Assembly: GCF_011516645.4 (NCBI RefSeq)
Contig: NZ_CP088285.1
Coordinates: forward strand, 8,822,501 to 8,886,500
Direction: 5' to 3'
From: Bradyrhizobium septentrionale
GTDB lineage: Bacteria; Pseudomonadota; Alphaproteobacteria; Rhizobiales; Xanthobacteraceae
DNA: 64,000 nt
Each line of letters begins with the position of its first letter. The stretch's first letter is position 1. Below the pieces are notes generated by a model, which was not told the DNA's origin, ran no database searches, and saw only the letters and a program-made list of their open reading frames with translations. The translations under genes and the position numbers were made by a program. This document shows positions 23,059 to 30,952 of the stretch, piece by piece.

Positions 23059-24912
23059 ATGCGCTTGTACACACACCTCAGAGTTTTTGTTCTTCTTGCC
23101 GCTTCAGTTCTCCTGGCGTCTCAGCCAGCTTGGGCGACGAAGCGAGTGGCTCTGGTCGTCGGAAACTCCAACTATCAGAACGCGCCGCTGCTTCCGAACC
23201 CTGCCAATGATGCTGCCGCTATCGCCGCGACCCTGAAGGGCGCCGGGTTCGATGTGGTCGAGTCCCGGCTCAACCTGGCCTCGAGCGACATGCGGCGGGC
23301 ACTGAGGGATTTCGCCGATCAAGCCCGCGATGCAGACGTTGCCGTGGTCTACTATGCAGGTCATGGAATCGAGATCGACGGGACGAATTATCTGATCCCG
23401 ACAGATGCCAGACTTGAACGCGACACCGATATCTATGACGAGGCCTTCTCGCTCGATCGTATCCTGCTGGCGATCGAGCCCGCCAGGCAACTGCGCGTCG
23501 TGATCGTTGACGCCTGTCGCAACAATCCATTTGCCGACACGATGAAACGAACCGTCGCTTCGCGCGCGATCAGCCGCGGGCTTGCCCGGGTCGAACCCGC
23601 CGTATCCAATACGCTGATCGCGTTTGCGGCGAAAGCCGGACTGACCGCGCTCGACGGCAACAGCACGAACAGTCCATACGCGACAGCACTGGTCAAGTAT
23701 ATCGCAAAGCCTGGACTCGATTTGCGCAGGGCTTTCGGCTTCGTCCGCGACGATGTCTTGCAAGCTACCGGTAATCGACAGGAGCCGTACGTCTACGGCT
23801 CGCTGGGCGGCGACGACGTTGCGCTCGTGCCAAAGGCAGAGGAACCGGCGCCGCCGCCGGCCAACGCCTCGTCCGAGACTCGTCGTGACTACGAATTGGC
23901 CCTGCAGGTCGGCAATAAAGCTGCCATGAGTGCGTTCCTCACCCAGCATCCCGACGGCTATTACTCAAATCTGGCCAAGCTTCAGCTCAATCAGATCGAC
24001 GCGGAGGACGCACGCGTTACCGCGACCAGGAAAGCGCAGGAAGCGGAGCAGCAGCAAGCTCGGCTTGCGTCCGAAGGAGCCCAGCGGGCCGAGCAGGAAA
24101 AAGCGGCCGCTGCTTTCAAGGCTGCGGAGGATGCCCGGATCGCGGCTGAAAGAACCAAGCAGGCAGCGCTGGAACAAGCAACCGAGGCCGAACGGAAGCG
24201 GACTGCATCCCAATCCTCAACGGTCGCCATGCTTTCCCCGAACGGACCTGCCCCCGACAGCGCCAGGCCGGACAATCTTGCACCCGCACCCCCCTCCCAG
24301 ACTAGCGAGGGCGCGAAGGTTGCCGCCTTGAACCCGGCGGCGCCGCAGGAGGATCTTGCCAAATCGGTACAGAGCGAATTGAGCCGGGTTGGCTGTTTCA
24401 CGGGCTCCGTCGACGGTGAGTGGAACGCGGCCTCGCGTCGCTCCCTGACCCTGTTCAACCGCCACGCCGGGACCAAATTTGACGTCAAGCTCGCAAGCCT
24501 CGATGCGCTCGATGCGATCAAGCTGAAGCCGGCCCGCGTTTGCCCGCTGATCTGCGAGCAAGGCTACAGGGCGGACGGCGATCAGTGCCGCAAGATCACT
24601 TGCGCCGAGGGCTCGTTCCTGAACGAGGATAACGAATGCGAGAAGCGCCGCGGGAAAAAGCCGGTGGCGAAGCGCAACATGGATGAGCGCCCGTCGCGCG
24701 CGTCGCGCTCGGATCGTTCGCTACGGGATATCTCCGAGCCGCAAGCCGATGTTCCCCGACGACGACAGGCGACTGCAAGGCCCTCGGGTGGCAGCGGCCA
24801 GATCGTGTGTGATGCATATCTATGCCGCCCGGTCCGTCGCGGATGTCATCTCGATTACCGTGGCGGCGGAGGTCCCGGCGGCGGTACCGGCAACGTTGAG
24901 GTCTGCAACTAG
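23059..24912 (+). CDS. Secreted caspase-like (C14) protein with coiled coil and Cys-rich C terminus
   Basis: A 617-residue exported protein with a signal peptide at 1-26 (VFVLLAASVLLASQPAWA). The caspase p20-like domain spans 28-270, with the catalytic pair in YYAGHGIEI (His102) and VDACRNNPF (Cys153). Residues about 330-400 form an Ala/Glu/Gln-rich coiled coil. Near 455-500 is a fold resembling a degenerate peptidoglycan-binding repeat (LSRVGCFTGSVDGEWNAASRRSL), then a Cys-rich segment (CPLICEQGYRADGDQC). It is about two-thirds or more identical by eye to the protein at 61100-62890. The start at 23059 is chosen for the signal peptide. Such proteins are thought to cleave after basic residues; the target is unknown. 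It opens the T6SS-linked block. Confidence 0.88.
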   Translation: MRLYTHLRVFVLLAASVLLASQPAWATKRVALVVGNSNYQNAPLLPNPANDAAAIAATLKGAGFDVVESRLNLASSDMRRALRDFADQARDADVAVVYYAGHGIEIDGTNYLIPTDARLERDTDIYDEAFSLDRILLAIEPARQLRVVIVDACRNNPFADTMKRTVASRAISRGLARVEPAVSNTLIAFAAKAGLTALDGNSTNSPYATALVKYIAKPGLDLRRAFGFVRDDVLQATGNRQEPYVYGSLGGDDVALVPKAEEPAPPPANASSETRRDYELALQVGNKAAMSAFLTQHPDGYYSNLAKLQLNQIDAEDARVTATRKAQEAEQQQARLASEGAQRAEQEKAAAAFKAAEDARIAAERTKQAALEQATEAERKRTASQSSTVAMLSPNGPAPDSARPDNLAPAPPSQTSEGAKVAALNPAAPQEDLAKSVQSELSRVGCFTGSVDGEWNAASRRSLTLFNRHAGTKFDVKLASLDALDAIKLKPARVCPLICEQGYRADGDQCRKITCAEGSFLNEDNECEKRRGKKPVAKRNMDERPSRASRSDRSLRDISEPQADVPRRRQATARPSGGSGQIVCDAYLCRPVRRGCHLDYRGGGGPGGGTGNVEVCN

Positions 24913-25126
24913 GACGGCATGACGGCGGCGCGCCCGAGATCGTGTATGGGCCGCCGTCTCTCCCGCAAGCGTGATTTGGCGGCGATGGACGGAAACGGAG
25001 CTCAACCGCAGAGCCCTGCATTGAAGAAGCTGAACGTCACCCTCAGCCACCGGGACATTCACCACATGATCGCGCGGGGCGGTTGCTTCAGCCGCCTGAG
25101 CAAGCTGCAGCAACGCGATCGCTTAC

Positions 25127-25774
25127 CTACTTGATGGAGTATGATTTGATGTCGAACGACCAATTGTTCGGCACCAGTTTTCCGCTGCCGCTGTCCGGTA
25201 CACGCAGCTGACTGGTCCAGTCCGACAGATAGCTCAACGTATCGGCCGGCCCCTGAAGCTTGCGCTGAACGTCCGGCAAATCCAGCAATTGCGCACGCCG
25301 CTCGCTCAGGATCGCAACGATCACAGCGGACCCGGCCGGCGGCGCGACGACATACTCAAATCCGCGTTGCTGTGCCGCCGGGGTCGGAACAATGAATTGG
25401 ACGCCAGGCTTGACAAGATTCATGTCGGGTCCGACCGACTGCGCCAACAGCTCGGCAGTCGGAAAGATCTGGGACATGCGCCCTTCCGCATCAACATCCA
25501 CCAGCATGAGATACCCGGGCTTCCTGGCGGTTACGCCGAATGACACCTTGCTGCCAATGTTGACAGTTGGTCCCGGCAGGATTTCAAGCGACACGCTGGC
25601 CGCATTTGCCGGGCCGCGCGGGGCCTGTACGCGCCGGACCGATTGAGCGTTCGTCGCACCTGCAGATGGAGATGCCGATGACAGCGGCGCCGCGCACGCG
25701 ACCCCGCTTCCCGCCAGCACCAGCACGATCGCGAGCCATGATTGCTTGCGGCAGACCAGTTCCGCTGGCGGCAT
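25127..25774 (-). CDS. DUF4384-type exported protein
   Basis: A 215-residue protein with an N-terminal signal peptide (QSWLAIVLVLAGSGVACAA; a Cys lies near the cleavage site but no clear lipobox). A DUF4384-like domain covers roughly residues 65-215 (ILPGPTVNIGSKVSFGVTARKPGYLMLVDVDAEGRMSQIFP). The same domain type ends the caspase protein encoded just upstream on this strand, whose stop lies 20 nt before this start. The two are therefore co-transcribed and may interact or share an evolutionary origin. DUF4384 domains accompany caspase-like and kinase proteins in bacteria; their function is not known. ATG at 25774 is preferred to TTG at 25789. Confidence 0.78.
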   Translation of the reverse strand: MPPAELVCRKQSWLAIVLVLAGSGVACAAPLSSASPSAGATNAQSVRRVQAPRGPANAASVSLEILPGPTVNIGSKVSFGVTARKPGYLMLVDVDAEGRMSQIFPTAELLAQSVGPDMNLVKPGVQFIVPTPAAQQRGFEYVVAPPAGSAVIVAILSERRAQLLDLPDVQRKLQGPADTLSYLSDWTSQLRVPDSGSGKLVPNNWSFDIKSYSIK

Positions 25775-25794
25775 GACCTGCTTTCCCAACTTTG

Positions 25795-27573
25795 TCAGGG
25801 AACGCTGAAAAAGCCGATCGACGCGATCCGCGCGTCCGCCGGCAGGTAGCGCTCCAGACTCTTGATGACCTGCCCCGAGGCACGACGCCGGTTGAGCTGC
25901 GTCAGGACCGTCTCCAAGTCAACCATCCGCTGCTGCGAGGTCACCGCAACGATCTGCTCGGCACCGAACGGCTCGCCTACCCGAAGCGGCAGCCGCAGAT
26001 TTGCCGATCGCGCCAGCGCGGCATCAGAACCCACCGGATACAGCATTTGGATAGTTCCATCACCGGACACGTTGAATAGCAGCACCGCTCGTGAACCGAC
26101 GTCGGACAATTCGACCTCGACGGTCTGGCCGCTGCGCTGCTGTCGATCATCCGGCCAAATACGCATCACTTGCGGCGACCGCGTCGCCATGCGCTTAAGC
26201 TCCCGAATGGCTGCAGTTCGGTTGACCACTGTCGTCAAGCCGGCAACGTCAACACCATAGGCGACCACATCGCCCCAGGCGATGACGTCATGCGACACGG
26301 GGTCCCAGATCAGGTCGGGATTATCAGTCGGTTGAACGGCCTGCACACTGGCATCCTGCGGCTTGACGCCGGCGAAATAGTTCATCTTGCCGTCAAGCGC
26401 CGCCAAACGGATAGGCGTGGTGAGACGGAAGGGCGACAGTGCGGCACTGGGCGCGGCCGGGCCGGTCGCGGCGACGCCGGTTGGAGCGGTTGGTGACGTG
26501 GCCGTAACGGCCGGCGGCGCGGGGGTTTGTTTCTCGGCGGGCGCGACGGTAGCAGCCTGACCGGAGGCAGCTCTCGCGGCCGTCCCCTGGATCAGCACCA
26601 CGCCGCGCGTCAGTTCGAAGGCGACGTCGGTTTCCGGCCTCTGTGTCGGCGACGATACCGTCACGATGTTCTGGCGTTGGTCGGACAGTTGATAGACCAC
26701 CTGCCGAACATTGCTGAAAAGCTCCTTCAGAGTCACTTTGCCATCATGATTGATGTCCGCGTTGCCCTCAACTGCCCGCGCGACGGCATAACTCAGTGCA
26801 CCGCGCAGGCCATCGATCCCGGGGATCCGCACTTCCGGCGCCTTGGTGTTTCGATCGACGGCGGCGATGAACGCAGTGTGGTCGAGATCGAGTTCGGACT
26901 TCGGGTCGTCGCTGCTCGACACCGGCTTCAATTCATCGACCAGCAGCGTGTAGCGCGGCACCTGTCGAAAACTCATCTCTGCCGCACGCGGATCGATATC
27001 GCGCACCATTCCACCGCCGTGGCAGGTATCCGCAACGAAGATCACTTTCGCGCCACGCAATTCGAACTGCCGGATGAAATGGTTGAATTCGCTTCCCAAA
27101 ATGCGCTCGGCCGATCCGGCCGGCGTAGTGGCGAATTCGGGCAGCAGGAACACGTTCTCCATTCCGTCGGGTTCGGAGCCCTTGATGCGCTCGGGCTCCT
27201 GCGTGCCGTGACCTGCGATCGACAGGAAGATGAGGTCGTTGCTCTTTGTCCGCTCCACCAGTGAGCTGATCTCACGCAGCACGCTTGCCCTATCGACCTG
27301 TGCATTGGTCAGTTCGACCACATCGCTGACGCCCATGGTCCTCAGGCTGGACACGATGTCATTGGCGTCGGCGACCGCGCCCTTCAGTTTGCGTACATGC
27401 TGGTAGTCGTCGACGCCGATGACGAGCGCCCGGAGGGCCGCACCGTCCGGGTTACTTATCGACAGTTCTCCCGCCGCATGCGCGCGCTGGAGTGGCAGGC
27501 CGACCAACGTAGCGAGCAGGATGGCGCCACACAGCCAACCGGTCTTTTGATCAAAGCCCCTGAGCCTTCGCAT
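25795..27573 (-). CDS. Caspase-like protein with EF-hand loop and C-terminal DUF4384
   Basis: A 592-residue exported protein with a signal peptide at about 1-34. The caspase domain spans about 45-320, with His122 in LSIAGHGTQE and Cys184 in VADTCHGGGM. Inside the same region, residues 273-284 (DINHDGKVTLKE) are a canonical EF-hand calcium loop, with Asp1, Asn3, Asp5, Lys7 and Glu12. A Pro/Ala/Thr linker (345-395) leads to a DUF4384 domain (PVSHDVIAWGDVV to the end). The start at 27573 has GAGGTGG about 6 nt upstream. It differs clearly from the two caspases that flank the block. A calcium-triggered extracytoplasmic protease is a reasonable hypothesis; the substrate is unknown. Confidence 0.85.
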   Translation of the reverse strand: MRRLRGFDQKTGWLCGAILLATLVGLPLQRAHAAGELSISNPDGAALRALVIGVDDYQHVRKLKGAVADANDIVSSLRTMGVSDVVELTNAQVDRASVLREISSLVERTKSNDLIFLSIAGHGTQEPERIKGSEPDGMENVFLLPEFATTPAGSAERILGSEFNHFIRQFELRGAKVIFVADTCHGGGMVRDIDPRAAEMSFRQVPRYTLLVDELKPVSSSDDPKSELDLDHTAFIAAVDRNTKAPEVRIPGIDGLRGALSYAVARAVEGNADINHDGKVTLKELFSNVRQVVYQLSDQRQNIVTVSSPTQRPETDVAFELTRGVVLIQGTAARAASGQAATVAPAEKQTPAPPAVTATSPTAPTGVAATGPAAPSAALSPFRLTTPIRLAALDGKMNYFAGVKPQDASVQAVQPTDNPDLIWDPVSHDVIAWGDVVAYGVDVAGLTTVVNRTAAIRELKRMATRSPQVMRIWPDDRQQRSGQTVEVELSDVGSRAVLLFNVSGDGTIQMLYPVGSDAALARSANLRLPLRVGEPFGAEQIVAVTSQQRMVDLETVLTQLNRRRASGQVIKSLERYLPADARIASIGFFSVP

Positions 27574-27714
27574 CGTGATCCACCTCGATATCAAGCGGGG
27601 TCTGCCCTGGAACCACACCGGTAAGATAGAGCGGCAGGATGCCGTCCGGACCTCCAGAAACCAGCCCGCAGGCAGTGATCCATGTTCATCTGTAGCCCTA
27701 GCAAGACCCCAGGT

Positions 27715-29436
27715 TCAGCGCCGTTTGTTCGCTGTCTTGCGGCCTGCCGGCGCCTCGGTCTCCTGATAGGCGTTCGCGGAAACCGTCGTCTGATCATCTG
27801 CGAAGGCGCGAAAGCGGACCGGAACGTAGCCGCGCGCGAGCAGGCTCGCCAGCGGATAGACGTTGCGGCAGACGCGACCATTGCAGCCGCCCGTCGAGGA
27901 TTCCATGACCTCCGCCTTGCGATCCGGCGTGAACCGCAGGAACAACATCACGTGGGAACCCGGCTTGTTCAGGGCGTCACCAGGCTTCAGGTCCCAGGGG
28001 TTCGTCACGGGTGCGGCGATCGCGGGGATGGCGGCGGTCGTGTAGTGGACGGAAAGTCCCCACGCGGCGCTGACGAATGCCGAACAGTCGACGCCGGCCA
28101 CATCCGGCCGTGGCTCGTTACGGGTGCAGACATTGCCTGCCAGCGTCCCGCTTTCGATCCGCTGCCGGAAGTTCGCGAGCGAACCGTGGCAACCCCAGCA
28201 ATAAGGCACGCCGCGCACTTCCTGGTTTACCTTGCCCTGCAGATACCACGGCCGGCGAATACGGCTGAAACCGGAGCATTGGCTGTCGGGATCGCTGCCG
28301 TAGTTCGCCGGTGTCAGCTTCCACTGAACGCCCTCAAACGCGAAGGCCGTCTCGATCGACTGCTGGCGATTGGACGGCCGCACGGCGGCGGTCGCATTGA
28401 ACTTGGTATCCGGCCGCGCCGCCGGTGCGGCCGGAGTGCGCGATGGCCTGACGTCAATGACGGATACCTTCCCCATGGGCCGGAAGCCGACACCAACCAC
28501 CTCAACACCCTCGGGCTTGGTACGCAGAAAATAGACATCGCCGTCGCCTGAGACGGTGACGAACCGCCGCGTTACGGGCGTGTTCTCCAAGGGCAACTCG
28601 TAGATGCCCTCCAGGCGTCCGTTCGCGGCATAGCGTGCGACGAATGTGGCGGCATTCTTGCCCGACGGCGGAATGTCCTCGGCCAGCACGTAGAAGCGAT
28701 CGCTGTTGTCGATCTCGAGAAACTCCACGGTGCCGAGCTGGTTGCGGACACGCAGGCCGAGCTGACCGATGGTCTCGTTGCTGACCATGGTCTGGATCTC
28801 GACCCGTACGCTGGCATTGCCCTTGTCGGGAATAATATCGGCGATCACCGATCCCTTGCTGCGCGAGGCGATATACTGCCGGTCGGGCTGTCGCGTCGTC
28901 CTTACGATGGCCGCGCGGGTATTCTGATCGAGCAAGTCGGTTGGACTGCTCAGCGCCTGCGAGCCCATTTGGGCGAAGGCCGAAACGGCGACCTGGTCGT
29001 CCGTGCCGCGGGACGAAACTTCCTCAAGCTGGATCACGTCTCCGCCCACCCCGCGCGTGGACTGTCCCGGTGCCGCCTTCAGCATCCGTACGCCGCCGTC
29101 CCAAACCATGATGTCGTCGTTACGGACGACGAGGTCGGTGGGCTGGACATCGCGAGGCATCTTCAGGATGTCGGGCGCAGTGTTCGGTTGCTTGGGGTCG
29201 AACTGCAGGATGCGGCCGTTGACCTGATCAAGCACAAACAGGTTTCCCTGTCCGTCAGCGCTGAGCGCTTGCGGGCCCCCGAGTTCGACGTCCTGGCCGG
29301 CCGGGACGATCCCGACCATGGAGGCAGCCGAACCGCCGGCAAAGCTTCGCACGACGGCATCGTCGGCCTTTGCACCGGTTGCAGCGAAGGCCGCGCCGAC
29401 GATAGAGAGCCAGATCCAGCTAGATCGACGAAACAT
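27715..29436 (-). CDS. Exported beta-propeller / NlpC-P60-like fusion protein
   Basis: A 573-residue protein with a signal peptide at 1-25. Residues about 40-325 are strand-rich with propeller-like phrases (GGPQALSADGQGNLFVLDQVNGRILQFD; RFVTVSGDGDVYFLR), as in NHL or six-bladed propellers. The C-terminal part resembles NlpC/P60 amidases: Cys451 in GVDCSAFVSAAWG, His495 in KPGSHVMLFLRF, and a polar residue in EVMESSTGG as a possible third catalytic member. Two more Cys occur in YCWGCHG. If active it would cut peptide or amide bonds, perhaps in peptidoglycan. It sits between the caspase and kinase genes of the T6SS block. The fusion is unusual and function is inferred from motifs only. Confidence 0.75.
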   Translation of the reverse strand: MFRRSSWIWLSIVGAAFAATGAKADDAVVRSFAGGSAASMVGIVPAGQDVELGGPQALSADGQGNLFVLDQVNGRILQFDPKQPNTAPDILKMPRDVQPTDLVVRNDDIMVWDGGVRMLKAAPGQSTRGVGGDVIQLEEVSSRGTDDQVAVSAFAQMGSQALSSPTDLLDQNTRAAIVRTTRQPDRQYIASRSKGSVIADIIPDKGNASVRVEIQTMVSNETIGQLGLRVRNQLGTVEFLEIDNSDRFYVLAEDIPPSGKNAATFVARYAANGRLEGIYELPLENTPVTRRFVTVSGDGDVYFLRTKPEGVEVVGVGFRPMGKVSVIDVRPSRTPAAPAARPDTKFNATAAVRPSNRQQSIETAFAFEGVQWKLTPANYGSDPDSQCSGFSRIRRPWYLQGKVNQEVRGVPYCWGCHGSLANFRQRIESGTLAGNVCTRNEPRPDVAGVDCSAFVSAAWGLSVHYTTAAIPAIAAPVTNPWDLKPGDALNKPGSHVMLFLRFTPDRKAEVMESSTGGCNGRVCRNVYPLASLLARGYVPVRFRAFADDQTTVSANAYQETEAPAGRKTANKRR

Positions 29437-29592
29437 ATCCGCCTCAACGTAACCGAACCGAATGCAGCGTCAGTCCGACTAATCCAAGACTGCGCGAGCG
29501 CAGCGTCAATTAGTGGCGACCAACCCCAATCCCGTTCAACTCTTTCACTGGACGGTGATAGTCCGAACTCCTTCAGCTTGCAGTGCAAAATC

Positions 29593-29874
29593 ATGGCCAA
29601 AAACAGATTTGAGCAAGTCAGCGAAATCCAGCCCGACGCGATTACTCTGGTTTTGAGGCGCGACGATGCGGGCGCATCCGGGTCAATCGTGTTGCCAGCC
29701 GCCGCAAGCGGCGGACGCCTGAGCAGCGACCAGGTCAGCGCCCATATGCCGGCCCAGGACGCCTTTCGCGGCGCAATCCGGCTCGCCAATGACATGAAGC
29801 TCGCGATCGTGGTTTGCGACCAGGATGGCGTCTGGAAGCCGGAATGGGGAGAGCTTTACCAGGCGATCGATTGA
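29593..29874 (+). CDS. Small hypothetical protein
   Basis: A 93-residue soluble protein (MAKNRFEQVSEIQ to WGELYQAID) with no recognised domain, signal peptide or membrane segment. The C-terminal phrase KLAIVVCDQDGVWKPEW suggests a strand-turn. No clear Shine-Dalgarno is seen, but codon use is normal and the frame is open far upstream. It lies between the divergent propeller gene and the DUF4424 gene, 41 nt before the latter, and may be its operon partner. Confidence 0.55.
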   Translation: MAKNRFEQVSEIQPDAITLVLRRDDAGASGSIVLPAAASGGRLSSDQVSAHMPAQDAFRGAIRLANDMKLAIVVCDQDGVWKPEWGELYQAID

Positions 29875-29915
29875 CCCCACCCGGGCAGACGCTGCGGCGC
29901 CGCATGGAGGCCGGC

Positions 29916-30944
29916 ATGGCAAAAGGAGCGTTAAGCAGGCCGTCGATGAGGTCGCGAGCCCTGATGATCGCCCTGTTGGTCGCAACCAGCTGGCCCGCGC
30001 GAGCAAACGATTCCGCCGCCGAATTGTCCATCGGCGGGCTGCAATTCGTTCGCACCAAGGATGTGACCATGGCGAGCGAGGAGCTGCGTATCGGGCTGGA
30101 CAAGGTCAACGTTCGCTACCAATTCGTCAACCAGACGAGCAAGCCGGTTGCGCTCACCGTCGCTTTTCCGCTGCCCGACATCGACCTGTCCGAAGCCGAG
30201 AACATTGCGCTTCCATCGAGCAATCCGGTTAACTTCGTCGAGTTCGAGACCAGGATCGACGGCAACCCGGTGCCGCTGACCATCGACCAGCGCGCCATGG
30301 TCGGCAACAAGGATGTCACTGCCCTTCTCCGTCAGTTCAAGCTGCCCCTGCTGCCGCTCGGTGATCGGGAGATCCGGGTGGCCGACCTGCCGGCGACAAC
30401 CCGTACGAAGTTGATCGATGATGGCCTTCTGATGCCTGCCGGCATGAGCGACAACGGCCGCCAGCAATACACGCCCGGCTGGATAACCAAGACTTCGGCT
30501 GTTCGCGAGCAAGTATTTCCACCCGCGCGTACCGTCATCGTCGAACATCAGTATCGCCCGAGCGTCGGCTCCAGCCCTGACACGGTCCTGCGCTCAGGTC
30601 TGCGTCGCAGCGCAGCGCTAGGTCCGGAAGTCGAGCGGTACAGGAAAGAGTATTGCGTCACGGATGCGTTCCTTGCCGAATTGGACAAGCGCACCGGCAA
30701 CAGCCCGGACAATGCGGCAAAGCTGCAGGAGCGGCGCATTTCCTACGTGCTCAAGACGGGCGCGAACTGGGCGGGTCCAATCCGGTCCTTCACGTTGACG
30801 ATCGATCCGGGCGGCGACGACCGTCTGGTCAGTTTTTGTCCGGGACGGCTCAAGCCGTCATCTGTCGACAACTCGCGTCAATTCACGGCAAGCGACTTCA
30901 AGCCGGATGCCGACCTGAAGATCTTGATGATCGGCAAGTTCTGA
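29916..30944 (+). CDS. DUF4424-type exported protein
   Basis: A 342-residue protein with a signal peptide (SRALMIALLVATSWPARA). It has the DUF4424 pattern: an N-terminal ELSIGGLQFVRTKDVTMASEELRI, a strand-rich middle with VNVRYQFVNQTSKPVALTVAFPLPDI, and a C-terminal FTLTIDPGGDDRLVSFCPG. This family is periplasmic and uncharacterised. The start at 29916 has GGAGG 5 nt upstream, inside an open frame that extends back to 29814. It is convergent with the kinase gene, 8 nt apart. Its presence among secreted caspase and amidase-like genes is notable, but no link to T6SS function is shown. Confidence 0.82.
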   Translation: MAKGALSRPSMRSRALMIALLVATSWPARANDSAAELSIGGLQFVRTKDVTMASEELRIGLDKVNVRYQFVNQTSKPVALTVAFPLPDIDLSEAENIALPSSNPVNFVEFETRIDGNPVPLTIDQRAMVGNKDVTALLRQFKLPLLPLGDREIRVADLPATTRTKLIDDGLLMPAGMSDNGRQQYTPGWITKTSAVREQVFPPARTVIVEHQYRPSVGSSPDTVLRSGLRRSAALGPEVERYRKEYCVTDAFLAELDKRTGNSPDNAAKLQERRISYVLKTGANWAGPIRSFTLTIDPGGDDRLVSFCPGRLKPSSVDNSRQFTASDFKPDADLKILMIGKF

Positions 30945-30952
30945 CGAGCAGC

